64,000 nt of DNA, from assembly GCA_001557505.1 (NCBI GenBank), contig LSAX01000002.1:2418001-2482000 (forward strand), read 5' to 3'. The DNA comes from Reticulascus tulasneorum (Eukaryota; Ascomycota; Sordariomycetes; Glomerellales; Reticulascaceae). A program made the position numbers and the translations under genes. Position 1 is the first letter of the stretch. Each line of letters opens with the position of its first letter. Below, in pieces: positions 9,643 to 21,866 of this stretch. The notes under the pieces were generated by a model that saw only the letters and a program-made list of their open reading frames with translations, made no database searches and had not been told where the DNA came from.

Positions 9643-11956
9643 ATGAACGTCATATTGCGAAGTTCATTGCATAGCTCATATTCAAGCCTAGCTAGACGCC
9701 ATGGCCTTCAGAGTCCCTGCCGACCATCCTTCAGAGTAAGGGAGACCCGACAAGCAGATCGCAAAGAGAAACCAACTAACAATCTACTAGTGGCTTCAGA
9801 ATAGAACCGCCCAGTTACCTTCGGCGTCGAGACAAAAGTCAAATCCTGCGAGAAGTCGAGATGGCAAATACGGGGTGTTCAAGTCCATAATTGAGGGTCG
9901 ATTCAAGCATGTCCTCGACCAGCTGGGGCCCTGGTCAGAGACGAACGTGGAATATCGCAAATTCGGTGTGCTCAGTGAACATGGGGTCGCCAGTGAGGTC
10001 AGCCTCTTTCGTCAAACCATAAGCAAAGCATTTGCCATGGCCGAGAAGGGCGATATTTCTCGAGAGACCAATCCGTTGTTCTGGTCACTGCGTGCTGCGT
10101 TTGTTCGGCAGGAGGTCAAAGGACTTACCTCCGAGGTTCTGTACTCGTTCAGAAAGTTCATGATGCGATCTCGTCTCCAAAGCTTTGTCACTCCCCAGCA
10201 AAGACAACTTGTCGACTTTCGATTCCCGTTCGATTGGTTCCCGGCTACAAGAGCAGTTCAGCGTACAATACACCTTCACGTCGGCCCGACGAACTCTGGA
10301 AAGACATATCATGCTCTGAAAGCCCTGGAGTCAGCCAAGTCGGGCATTTACGGCGGTCCTCTTCGTCTTCTTGCTCATGAGATCTACTCCCGGTTTCAGG
10401 CCAAGGGTAAGCCGTGCGCAATGGTAACAGGTGAAGAGCAGCGCATCCCCGATGCAGATTCATATTTTATCAGCTGCACCGTGGAGATGACGCCATTGAA
10501 CCGGCTTGTAGATGTTGCGGTTATCGATGAGATACAGTTGATTGGGGATGCAGACCGAGGTTGGGCTTGGACGCAGGCCTTCCTGGGGGTTATGGCGAAA
10601 GAAGTGCATCTCTGTGGTGAAGACAGGGTCGTGGATCTCATCAAATCTCTATGTGCCAGCATCGGCGACGAGTGCGTGGTTCATCGATACGAGAGGCTCA
10701 GCCCCCTAGAAACAATGGACAAGAGCTTAGGCAACGATCTCACCAAGCTACAAAAAGGCGATGCTGTTGTCGCGTTCAGCAGACTCAACCTGCATGCTTT
10801 GAAGAAGGCTGTCGAGCGAGCAACAGGGTCGCGTTGTGCCATCGTTTACGGCTCACTACCCCCAGAAACAAGAGCTCAGCAGGCAGCTCTTTTTAACGAC
10901 CCAAACAACGATTACGACATCCTCGTGGCCAGCGATGCCATTGGCATGGGCCTCAACTTAGAAGTCAGACGAGTCATATTCGAATCGGCTACGAAGCATG
11001 ATGGATTTCAATTCCGTAGTTTGACGACGTCCGAAATCAAGCAGATTGGAGGGAGAGCCGGTAGATACAAGACTGCTAGGCAAGAAATGACCGGAAGCGC
11101 TTCGGAGACAAATGTGGAACCTCAAGCCGAGGAACAGAAGATGGGCTATGTCACATGCCTTGACAAAGAAGACTTGCCGGCAGTACGGAAGGCGTTCAGC
11201 TTAAACATCGAGCCTTTGAAGCAAGCTTGCATACAGCCACCGGCCTTCGTCATCGAGAGATTCGCCGAACACTTTCCTCCGGATACGCCACTAAGCTTCA
11301 TTCTACTAAGACTCTGCGAGCTGGCAGTGGTTTCTCCACGCTTCTCCCTGCAGATGCCGGCCGACTTGCTGGAGGTCGCCGATCTTATTCAGGGCTTCCC
11401 AATGACCATTACGGAACGGCTCACTCTTCTCCAGGCCCCTTGCTCAACCAGGGAAATGGGAATGAAAGAGATTATATGTGCCCTCGCACGCTGCGTCTCG
11501 CGAAGAGAAGGCGGTGGCCTGTGCGACATCAAAGAAATCAGGTTGGAAGATCTTGATTCCACTCTGGCACACCACAACAATGACGGCAAAGTCTACCTCA
11601 AGCATCTCGAGGCGTTGCACAAGGCTCTAACATTATACCTGTGGATGAGCTATCGCATGCCGAGCATCTTCATAAGCCAGAACCTGGCCTTCCACGTAAA
11701 ACACCTTGTGGAGAAGAAGATTGATGATTATCTCACCACAAATGTGGAAACCTTGCCAGGGGTGCTTGAGAAGAGACGAGAGATGCAACGAAGAGCTGCT
11801 AAGAGGAAGGTTGTGAGCGCGGTGGTTTCAGGTGGCGGTGATGGGGTAGATGTCCCTGTGCGCGAAGGACCGGGTCGATGGATCGAACCTGGTCATCAGG
11901 AGCCATTGGTTGACGACCCAGCAGAACTGGACGAAGCTGAAGGCACGATCATCTAG
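9643..11956 (+). CDS. SUV3: Mitochondrial ATP-dependent RNA helicase SUV3
   Basis: Helicase subunit of the mitochondrial RNA degradosome, acting with a 3'-5' exoribonuclease in mtRNA turnover. Exon 1 (9643-9735) encodes a 31-residue Arg/Ser/Leu presequence (MNVILRSSLHSSYSSLARRH...) with no acidic residue, a classic matrix-targeting signal. A 55-nt intron (GTAAGG..CTAG) leads to exon 2 (9791-11956), giving 752 residues. Motifs: Walker A GPTNSGKT at ~196-203, DEIQ at ~277-280 (the Suv3 version of the DExH box), SDAIGMGLN, and QIGGRAGR at ~449-456. The C-terminal Suv3 region follows, then a low-complexity tail. Translating only the long second exon would miss the targeting signal and could suggest a GTG start. 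Identity is secure. Confidence 0.95.
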
Positions 11957-12565
11957 CAGCACACGGGTTCCAGCTCAGCTGCGTAGATCGGTTTCGAGGG
12001 ATTAACCTCATGTATGAACAACATTGCATGTACAACATTTAAGTGCTTGCTCCGTAGAGGGCAAGACGCACAAACTGCATTGGGCCGGTGTAAAGACTTC
12101 ACTGGAGAATTGGATACTACATGTAAAAACAGGCGCATGTACGGGACATGTGTCGTTCTAAATATATACTCCACCACTCTCAGATAGAGAAAAGACTAAA
12201 GATGATCAAAACATGGCAAGTTGAAGCATTGGCATTGGGGAGTAGCGCATTAAACGTCGTGGAGTTCGTATCGGCGAGGGAGGCTCCAACCTCATATCCC
12301 ATATTAATAGATACCTAGGTACCTAATTATATAATTATAGTACCTAGGTAGGTAGGCAGACGTCACTGCGGGAAGCCTGCCAGGCACCCCGCATTCCTGG
12401 CCATGGGGAAATTCGTACCGCCGGTATAAAAAGTTGGAGGGGCAAAAGCTCCATCTTTCCAGAGTCATCCTGCAAGCCGATCCTATCCTCCGCCTCCCAA
12501 TCTTGCAAGCCCTTCACTCTGATACCATTTAGAAATAGCTTCAATTTCCCATATTGGCATTTGAA
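11957..12565. other. Intergenic region SUV3 to UCH
   Basis: 609 bp holding the SUV3 3' UTR and the UCH promoter. A strong inverted repeat at 12312-12350 lies about 215 bp ahead of the UCH start. A TATAAAA is present near 12424-12430. Confidence 0.4.
12312..12350. repeat. 39-nt near-perfect inverted repeat built on TACCTAGGTA
   Basis: The left arm TACCTAGGTAC..CTAATTAT and the right arm ATAATTAT..GTACCTAGGTA are reverse complements except for a one-base difference near the 11th base. The outer TACCTAGGTA is itself a palindrome. Such elements recur in fungal intergenic DNA; this copy could extrude as a cruciform or be a MITE-like relic. Confidence 0.75.
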
Positions 12566-13362
12566 ATGTCGACAGCTGTCAACCCCGATCCGGCCGCCGC
12601 CGCGCCGGCCTTTATCCCTCTCGAAGCCAACCCGGAGCTCATGACCACGCTTCTGCATAAGCTTGGCCTCAGCCCCGCGCTGCAAATCCACGATGTCTAC
12701 AGCCTGACAGACCCCGAACTCCTGGCTTTCATTCCTCGGCCCGCCCTGGCGCTTTTGCTCGTGTTCCCAGTGTCGGCGACGTACGAGAGCCACCGGCTGG
12801 CGGAGGACTCCCTACTGGAAGAATACAAGGGCAAGGGCTCCGGCGAGCCGGTGATGTGGTTTCGGCAGACGATACGCAACGCGTGTGGACTTATGGGGCT
12901 TCTACACGCTGTGTCGAACGGGCCTGCCAAAGGCTTTATCGGTCGGTGCCACCCTTGTGCCCTTATAGAGGTTATCTAACCGTCCGCACAGAGAAGCCAT
13001 CCGATCTGGACACTTTACTCGAAACAGCCGCCTCCCTTTCTCCAGATGAACGGTCGCAGCTTCTGGAAAAGTCAGCCGCGCTCGCTAACGCACATAAAGA
13101 GGCGGCGGAGAAGGGGGACACCTCGGCGCCACAGGCGACGGACGACATAGACTTGCACTATGTCTGCTTCGTGAAGACGGAGGACGGCACTCTGTGGGAG
13201 CTGGATGGACGACGGAAGGGCCCGCTGGCAAGGGGCCAGCTGGAAAGCGATGAGGATGTATTGAGTCAGAAGGCGTTGTTTTGGGGACCGTTGAAGTTTC
13301 TCGAGCGGGAGGGCGGAGACTTGCGGTTTAGTTGCGTTGCGTTGGCAGGGTCTTTGGATTGA
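12566..13362 (+). CDS. Ubiquitin C-terminal hydrolase, peptidase family C12
   Basis: Cysteine protease that removes small adducts from ubiquitin C-termini (UCHL3/Yuh1 type), cytosol and nucleus. Exons 12566-12941 and 12992-13362 join as G|AG to give 248 residues, close to the family size. The catalytic set is visible: Gln101 (oxyanion), Cys107 in RNACGLMGLLHA, His181 in DLHYVCFVK and Asp197 in LWELDGRRKGP. The Q-to-C spacing of 6 and H-to-D spacing of 16 match the family. The crossover region DTLLETAASLSPDERSQLLE lies between Cys and His. The 50-nt intron uses a weak GTCGGT donor. Retention of this intron leads to a stop at VI*, so splicing is needed for an active enzyme. Confidence 0.93.
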
Positions 13363-13845
13363 GGTTGGGGCGGCTGGTAGATTGAATGGGCATATTGGAG
13401 TTCGGGAAGGTGGGCTGCATACAAGGGCTCGTAGAACATGGCTGAGCAATCCGAGCATCGTGTTCATTCTAGGATACTTTGCCTCGCAACTGGTCAACGT
13501 GTGCGATTATCATCTGGTTCTTCGACACACTCCATCCAACACTGGAGATACCTCACTAGTCCCTAAGATCCTCCTGAAAGCCGGAACTTATACGACGTAT
13601 CATCAACATTGTCGGCTAAGTCAACTGATATCTTGGCTGGATACGGGGTCTCTCATTCTGCTCCGGCTTCAGGTCGTATTCTTGAAGTTGGCTGCCTTTC
13701 CTGCCTTGTCACCTGCTTGTTACTATAAGCAGCGTCCGATCCAGTGAAGCAAGCCAATGAGCTCACACTTTGCCTCTCCAGTTGTCGCTACCATAGGCCG
13801 TACCGAAGACCGTCGCCGATTGGACGGAATCCTTGCTGGTGTCTC

Positions 13846-14109
13846 CTAGTCCAGCTTGGTCTCGGGTTCCTCCTCCAATTGGAGCGCCTTGCCTTCTTCT
13901 CCTACTATAACCATGAGTGGTGGTGCTGGAGAAAAGCTTGCTGCTCTGGTTTGTAGGGCGTTTGTAGTCTCGATGCTTGATCTGCGGCTCAACACTACGT
14001 TGTCGATGACAGACCCTCTCCGTAAGGCTATGGTGTTTTTCGGTGGAGATTGGTCTTCTTCAGGGAAGTATGGGATGAATCCTTTGAGTTCATGCTTAGG
14101 GTGGTCCAT
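13846..14109 (-). CDS. Possible small protein gene or last exon, unrecognised
   Basis: An 87-residue frame from ATG 14109 to TAG, beginning MDHPKHELKGFIPYFPEEDQ. It contains RRGSV and RRSSIE, which look like basophilic kinase sites, and is charge-rich like a real disordered protein. The same frame stays open beyond the TAG for about 40 codons to ~13720. Upstream on the same strand, 14260-14600 holds further protein-like pieces (MVELFLQIYGQFVGW; YPGCTPAFIPLDSNDSAEVEE) in changing frames, with a GGAGCA triplicate between them. That pattern fits either a small multi-exon gene I could not resolve or a decayed one. Function unknown. Confidence 0.3.
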   Translation of the reverse strand: MDHPKHELKGFIPYFPEEDQSPPKNTIALRRGSVIDNVVLSRRSSIETTNALQTRAASFSPAPPLMVIVGEEGKALQLEEEPETKLD

Positions 14110-14833
14110 TCTGATACTGGTCGGTCTAAGAGACTACAAAGTAGGAGCTGAAAATATAATATAAATCTCTATAAGAGATTGACGCGTGATGCAAGTGCGG
14201 GCATAGGTAGGATTGGGCACACCATATGTGAAAGCTTGGATGAGAGATGTTATTCTTCAACTTCAGCACTGTCATTACTGTCAAGGGGAATGAACGCCGG
14301 AGTGCATCCAGGATAGCCTCTCTTCACACTATCACTTGTACCTACTGCGAATGCCAGAAAGACTCATCGGAAGACTGACAGCAGCTTCACCTTCCCACGC
14401 TGGTGTAGGTTGGGTTGTGCTGGTAATTGTGTCAGCTAGAATCACAGGCCTGCTCCTGCTCCTGCTCCTTCTCCAGAGAAGGATTGTAATCATGAATGCA
14501 CCCTGTGGTAGGGGTTGCATAAGTCCATCCAACGAATTGTCCATATATCTGCAGAAAAAGTTCTACCATGGCTACTGCTTGGATGTAAGCCGTCGCGGTT
14601 GAGGAGAAGATTGGCAATTAAACTGGTGACAAGAAAGGACGTTGAAGCCGTTCGCTGTTTGCAGTTCTGTATATTGGGCAAGTAGATGATGTTATTTAAT
14701 AATTTGAGAATTACATTATGCGTTTGCCCCTAATAGCTGGCAAACTAACTACTAGGTTGACTTCTGGTACACCACAAACTGTCGATGAGTACTTAACACG
14801 AATATCTTAAGTCATTAAACCTTTAACTATGCG

Positions 14834-14863
14834 TTATAACGTTAGATTTATATTTCGTTATAA
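14834..14863. repeat. AT-rich hairpin, TTATAACG arms
   Basis: TTATAACG at 14834-14841 and CGTTATAA at 14856-14863 form perfect 8-bp arms around a 14-nt AT-rich loop, inside the AT-rich stretch 14680-14880. Confidence 0.6.
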
Positions 14864-17800
14864 TTACCTGAATTCTCAGGCCCGTGTCTCACAGGGTTTT
14901 CTATTCCCCTTCGCTCGGCCACCTACGGGGTCATAGACCGTCATCTTTATTGGCACCAGCTTGGCAACGTAGGAAGGCAGGAATCATCTGCGCAAATACG
15001 ACTTGCACTGAAACAGATCACAGTCTGTCTCTACGGGGGATCTAGATAAATCAAAATGTATCCTCGTGAGTATCATGACAGACACTGCGGCTTGAGACGT
15101 AAAGACATATCAAATATGATTTGAGTTGGAGATGAGGATTCCGGGTAGCCCCAATGTCTCAGAGGCAACCGCAATTTAGGCAGTGGTGCCACAGCTCTTT
15201 GTCAACTTTTATGTATTATATGGTCGCTTGGAGGAGCAGGACACCAGTGGCTGAAGGGACTTATTTGCGAAAGCGACATTAGACGTGTCGGGAACTGAGT
15301 TAGTGGAGTGCATGGAGCGTACGACGGCAAGCTGTAGATCAGAAACCTGGAGGTCTCTGCCACACCGCCATGACAGGCTAGACACGTCTGTAGAGAAGGA
15401 TGGAGCCAACGAAGAAGCTAAACGACGCCAAATGCAGTTTGGTATGTTCGCTCAGACGCTGCAGTGTCGGGTTATTGGCTAAATTGGGAAAGCAGAGCAT
15501 CGTCCGAGCGGAGTGGTTCCAGCCTCTAGATCTGGAGAATTCATGACAGCACAAGCCTCGTGATTCCTTTAGCGCACCGACTACATCTAGACTATTCCGG
15601 TGCCAAACGCGAGAGGAGTTCATCTCTTCCACGTGGGTGGGTGGTTCATCGCCACTAGCGACTAGCTGGATCGCTGAATTAAACCGAAATTGCAATTGTT
15701 AGTCTGGCAGGTTAGCGCAGCTATCTTCTCATTTCCACTGTTGCTCAGGTAAGACATTTGAATTTGGCAAACGTTTCGCCGGAGGGTAATTTGGAGAAGG
15801 CCAAATGTGAGGGTGCTGAGGAGTACCTAGGGAAAGCTGATGCAGAAATGCAAGGTCAAACTCTGGTGACTTGGTCCCCTTCGAATTGGTGTGTGGAATG
15901 CAGGTGCATATGCAGACACGGCATCTTTCTTTTTCATGCTGGCTAAAAAGTAGAGACGAAAAAGGCAGCAGAGCTCTTGGGGGACGATCACGGAGGATGG
16001 CACAGAAGAATTGGGGGATTTCATTTTGCCTACCACCACCAACTCGGTTCGGGTTGTCCGTCCCGTGTCTTGCTGCATAAGCCATCTGATATGACTCTAG
16101 AGCTTTGCTATGATGTCCGGATGTGCTTATGCGTATGAGAACGACGGGCAGCTTTGCGGGGAGACGAGCTTCAAATATTGCTTCAATAATATATCGAGAC
16201 CTGGGGGGATATACCATTATACATGCTACATGAAGCTAGTTCGCGGCCGTGTTGCCGCGGATTGGGGACCGCGGGACAGCGAATAGAAGCAGGGGAGGAT
16301 CTAGTGTAGAGTGGTCAACGTTGCACCCGGATATCGCAGCCTTACTGCAGAACATCCATCGTACAGGATTGGCCTCGACTTTGCTCGCCTCCCATGTCCC
16401 CTCCTGTTCTGGTATCAGTAGTGCCCCCATGCCGGGTTCATGGTATCTTTACGAATTACCTGCTATGTAAGATACCACCTACGAATAGAAGGACGCATTC
16501 CCACGCTACCGTGACCGGTCTCGATAGCGCTATGGCGTCAGTGGCTAGCAGTCGATGTCCAGCTTATGGTTGGAAACCAGGGCTCAAGCTAGCAAAACGA
16601 CAATCTCTTGTTGTTAGGAGGGGGTGGGTTTGGCGAGATAGGATGGACAGGACACGATGTGATAGCGTTGGGCACGTCACTGCAAGCCCAGGGCAGATCC
16701 TTGAATGATCCCTGAATGATCTGCTTTCGCTGCGGCTTCAGTCACCAATGCCGTCCAGCCCGTCCAGGGATTTCGATGGGTTCAACTGGGGTGGTTTTTG
16801 CAAAAGAAAGCTCGGACTCCATCCAGGGCATCGATGGGCTGGGGGATTCACGGGAGGGATGTCATGTCCTGGAAGAGCAACCCTTTCGCCGGTCTCTCCT
16901 GCCGGCGCTACCGTTGTTGCTATGCTCATTTCATCAAACGTATCGCATCCGGCTGGACCCAGAGGTAGGTAGGTGGTTTACCAGACTGGAATCACTTTGG
17001 AGGCGTACAAACTTTGACCTTAGTGTCAGGCCATTTGAGACGGGGGGGTCAGAGAGGGCCTGGTGGGGGGACGAAAAAGGGCTCCAGCAAATGGGCAGCA
17101 TTCCTCGGTGCACGCTTGTTCTTTTTACATTGCTTTTTCCTCCGATGGGAATTGGCGAACCCAGATTCCAAAGCCGCCGTCAACCTCAGGGATCATAATC
17201 TTCTTTTCTTTTCCCTGTCTCTGAACGCAAGCCACTTGTCGTCACTCTGCCGTGTGCACCCAGCCTCAGATCCTACCGGGGGGGTTATCCGTACTTTGTA
17301 CTTGGAAGCGGCAAGGAAACCCCCTTAGCGTACAGAGTGAAAAAATCCTTTTCCCTCGCTATTCAGCTCCCTCAGTTCGGCAGACTCATCGAAAGAACCC
17401 TGGGAGACAGCGAAGCACCGCATCACTAGACTTGTTGTTGTGCCTCTTCTAGTAAAGCAAGACAAACGGGGCACGGCGTACAAGGACACAGACCAGCGCC
17501 AGCTCTAGCCCAGGTGAGAGTGAAGTGTCGTTCCGCATCTTCATTCGCACGGCCCCCCGTCCAACTCGCTCCAGCCTGTTCGTCCACCGATCTTCGAAAC
17601 CACCAATATCCAATTCCAATTCATCCGAGGGGTGGTTAGTGGCCGAGGCAAACCCCAGCCCATCTGTGACTTTGCCCACCACCCCCTCGTCCCGTCTCTC
17701 CATCACCATCGTTAATTTCCAAGAGAGAGCCAGAGGTATGTACGTCCGTAGGAGAGATAGAGCTGGCAAATAACCCCATCTTCCATCCCGTGCAAACGGA

Positions 17801-18765
17801 CATCACCCTCGCCCTGCATGACCTCACTCTCCCAGGCACACCTCCGTTTGGCTTTTTTTCCTCCTTCCCAGGAACAAGATGCGTTGCATATGCCGCAACT
17901 TACTCCCTCACCACCAATGGCAGCCCCCCCTTCATGCGGGTAGTTATAGTACCCTACTATGTACCTAGCTTGCGAACACGGCCCAGGAATTCCCAAGTGG
18001 TGTTGGCCTGTGTAAATACCCGGCATGCGTGTTTCGCAAACGCTATCGTCGTCAAATACCCTCCTACGTACTAAGTTAGCCGAGTACAGCAAGGTACCTA
18101 GCATCTGCGGATGTATGTAGGTGCATGCACCTGCGTACATTTGCACATGGGGTAGCTTGCATCTATGACCTTCTTCCCCCGTCTGATCCCCGAATTGAGA
18201 GTCGGTGGCTTTCCTGATCATGGGTGGCACACTTCCTACATGTGTAGGTACCGTAGTACGTATAATCTGAGGTCGACCCTCGGGCGATAGCCAGGCTTCG
18301 GTCAGGTACATTGCCACTTTCGACGAATGCTTCAAGCCTTCAAGCCGTCTAGTTTAGATGCTCTAGCGCGGCCGTGTGCTTGCTACATCTTGTACTTCAG
18401 CCTTAGCACACGAGTCGCAGACGGCGGGCTGGTGTGTGTCTCCTTTCTTCCTTTCTTTTTCTCATACACATACACTTCACACCCACCTCGCCTCTTGTTA
18501 CTAGTCGCACTTCCTCCTGCAATTGTGATTCTTATCTTCCTCCTTCTCTTCCTCACACCTCTTCTGCCTGTGTTTCTATCTCTTTTTCGCATATTCAGTG
18601 AGCCTCGCTCTGTGCTCTCAATTGCTTCCTGTCATAGCCATTGACTTTGACTTTACATGCGTCTTGAAGCCCGGCCCCATCAATTCAACTCAGTTGTCAT
18701 CTAGTGCCACCGTCTGGCTCACCATCCATCGTCGCCCACCTTATGGCCAGCACTCACCCGCAATA

Positions 18766-21336
18766 ATGGGCTTCCTGAGCTTTCTGTCTTCTAAGAAGTC
18801 ATCGGACAGGCATCCTACTGGTATCAGGACACAGGCTTATCATGCTACGGCGGCTTCGCTTCCACCACTCCGAGGTAGGATCGCATCCCGCCTTGAGCGC
18901 CCCGTGCCAAAATATTGCTTACACTTGCAGGTACTTATCCCGTGGCCGGCAATGGACCAGCCAATGTCTTCGAGGACCTGCAGAGGTCTCATAATTATAA
19001 GATGAGCCAGAGCACTCTCTCGCTCACTGCTGGTTCCGATGCATCAGCACCACCTCCTCCGGTATCACGATTACGAGATTCGATTGTCGAGCGACCAAGA
19101 ACAGCACCTAATGGTGCCGGCCCGATGCCACGCCCTTACACAACAGCTGGGCACGGAGGTAGAGAGTCGATGAGAGGTCCTCCGCTATCTTTCAGGAAAC
19201 CAAAAGTCGAGTCATTCTCATCAGCGTCTCCGAATAGTCATCAATTTGCAGCGCCGCCGCAACGACAATCTGAGATATCACCTGTGGTCACGCTTCAACC
19301 CCCATCTGCCCCATTCATGCAGCATAACCGACACACCTCAATGCAGAGCATGAATTCAACAAAAGGGTTCGTCGACATCCTAGATGCTCAATCCGAGTTC
19401 AAGCCTTTGAACTTCCAATCGCGAGTCAAGGCAGCGGGCACCAGGGATTATGGCGAAGACGTTGCTGATCGAAACATTGGCGAGAATGGCGTCGACTTAG
19501 AGTCACCTCAGGTGCAAGCGTTCTATGCGACGTCGTCCGGGGGCAAATATTCTGAGCCAAATCAAAGCGCTCCAGCGCCGGCAATCTCGCGAACCACATA
19601 TGGAGATGCTTCAGAACTCTTCAAGCCATCGAGACGGAACGATTTGTATGACTTAACATCCCGTACGCACTCGCTAAATTCTGCAACCTTCAAGCCGTTT
19701 CCTCAAAGGACATCTTCCTTCTCACCCCGGGACCTCATAAACCGGCCCTTTACGGCGCAGACGCCGCATTTCGAATCAAATCAAGCTATGTCAGACCGTG
19801 CTAGTCGCAGGCAGTCTGTAGGCTCTTTTATTCCGTTTGCTCCAGCTTCATACGCTCCACGCTCAAGGTCACGTCCAACGAGTGCCCACCGATCAAGCAT
19901 AAGAGCGGCCGAAGGTCCCAATATCAATCAGCAGCGAAGACCAAGCACTAGCTACGAACGAACCGGCAATGAACTGGGCATTTACACTCATTCTGTGCCT
20001 AAGGTGGCGCCGGCAAAACCGCCCACATCCCCCAAGTTGCCTCGAGACTCTGTGATGCTCGCAAAGAAGAACTACCCTTCTCCAATCAGCAGAAAAGGCC
20101 CAAGCAACTCGGATCAGGTCTCACATGAAATGCGCAATTCCACATATACATCACCAGCTCCTACCAAACGGCACAGCATGTCTTCTGTAACTGGCGAATC
20201 TTCGCGCCACAATGATTGGTCTCGAAACTCGAAACAGGAAGGAATCTATGACACACGAGGGTGGGTTGGCCGAGTTGATGTTGAAAGCTCTGCCCACGCA
20301 AACTTGTTTTCGCCGGCACCTTCACCTCGTCAGTTCTTTTCCTTGGCTATGAGCTAGTTCTTGAGTTCTTTTTGGACCGCCGCTAACCATTTCAGCAGAT
20401 GTATCGAGAGCTGGCCACTCGCGTAACGATAGCGGAGGAGAGTCACAAGGCCTCTATCAGCGGACGCGCAGTTTAGCTTCCATGTCGGGAAAGAGCAAAC
20501 TTAATGAAATCTATGAATATATTCCTATGAGGACCAGTAGTCTGCGACACATGTCCATCTCCTCAGCTACGCCAACGATGTCGAGCACGAGCTCGAACCC
20601 ATTTGCACGACCGCAATCGCGGCACACCGCGAATACGTCAGTAGACATGGCTACCTTGTCATCGCTTATGACATCAAGTCACAGTTCACTCAATAGTGGT
20701 GTAGGCGGTCTTACGCACTCGAACTGTACTGCTCTCGAGAGCAGACTCCAGTCTCCTCTTACTCCAGCAACATCTGCAACGGGGTTATTTAATATTGACG
20801 ACTACCTATCGTCAGATGATGATATCGACGCCGACTCGTTCATTGCCCCACCTCGGAAGAAGAGTGGGACTGAGCAAGAGCTCTTATTCCGGGACACCGG
20901 CTATGGCATGCGCGGGCTTCAGCTGCCAGGGTTATTTGACAGCATCCCAGACGCACCGGCCGGAGCTCCTCAAGTGGTTCGCCACCTTCGGCATTCATAC
21001 AGCAGCCCCAGTCGCATTACCAAACGACTGAGTCTCGAGTCGAGAATTCCAGCAACACCGTATGATATGGAGGACGAGGAAGATGACTTTGATGAGGACG
21101 AATACATCATCCTGCGAGCAGATCTCATCCCGGGTCGCCGGAACGCGAAACGGCTCTCGGCGCTCGGGACAATGTACCAACGCATCGAAGAGGAGAATAA
21201 CGAGAAAATTGACGTGCGAACTGCAATTCGCATGCGTAAGGAAGCAAAATCAAAGAAAAGAGCGATGTCGAGGTCGGATAAGGGGAGGAAGACGGAGGTG
21301 GATATTGATGAGGCGAATCACGCTGATGTGGAGTAA
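18766..21336 (+). CDS. Large disordered fungal protein, unknown function
   Basis: Three exons: 18766-18874, 18931-20328 and 20396-21336, joined as G|GT and C|CA, give 815 residues. The N-terminus is MGFLSFLSSKKSSDRHP, followed by GTYPVAGNGPANVFEDLQRS. Most of the rest is Ser/Pro/Arg-rich and disordered, with repeated RPRT, RPTSAH and RRPSTSYE patches. Near the C-terminus an acidic block (EDEEDDFDEDEYIILRADLI) precedes a Lys/Arg-rich helix (IRMRKEAKSKKRAMS). No enzymatic or membrane domain is visible. The second acceptor is ambiguous: CAG|CAG allows two outcomes differing by one codon. It could be a polarity or cytoskeleton scaffold, but that is only suggested by composition. Confidence 0.8.
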
Positions 21337-21866
21337 TCCACTTCTGGTACTGGTATGGAGTTTGGAATGTTTGAGAAATTGGGACGGTCACTTCATAAGC
21401 AAGGGGTTATGGAACATTGGGTTTATCACAAGTCGCCTTCACTAGGCCGGAAATGTGGGGGTTATGGGCTTTAGCATTGATATACCCAGGAGGGATGGGA
21501 AGGCGGTCTGTCGTTGATTAGGTGCTACTAGAGTTATCTGAACCTTGTGATAATGTAACTCATGTCACGTACTGGACTCAATTTTGAATCGATTAGTGCG
21601 ATTAGTGATGGCCATTTTATCAGCTGTAGGGACAATTGCGTTCGTTGTGACTTAACAACAGTTGAAAGAAATGGGTTGGCAACTAGTATGAGACCGGAAA
21701 AAAGCATGGACGAGTAGAGATCAAACAAATGTATCAAATCAAAGTCCACCAAAGCCCAAATTACAAAACGTCTGATACCATCCACACGGTTTGGTCAACA
21801 CTAAACCCACTGGCCGGCGCAAATACATCTCCATAGGCAAAGGCCCGTCGTATCAACAATTCAGCA
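21337..21866. other. Convergent intergenic region
   Basis: 530 bp between the 3' ends of the disordered-protein gene and the dynamin gene. Nothing else seen. Confidence 0.45.

Larger units (their letters stand above)
13363..18765. other. Gene-poor 5.4-kb region
   Basis: Between UCH and the next clear gene I see no frame with a recognised domain. The first kilobase carries one plausible small minus-strand coding segment (13846-14109). 14680-14880 is AT-rich with an 8-bp-arm hairpin. From about 17 kb the plus strand becomes pyrimidine-rich and carries TACCTAG/TAGGTAC motifs (17958, 18091, 18246), which fits the promoter and long leader of the gene at 18766. The remaining frames on both strands look like chance. 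Confidence 0.4.

Noticed and set aside
15729..16217. 162-codon minus-strand frame in the 13-18 kb desert
   Set aside because: Overlapping frames on both strands, no domain or splice logic.
17712..18335. 207-codon minus-strand frame
   Set aside because: Lies in the presumed leader/promoter of the gene at 18766; no protein-like conservation pattern.
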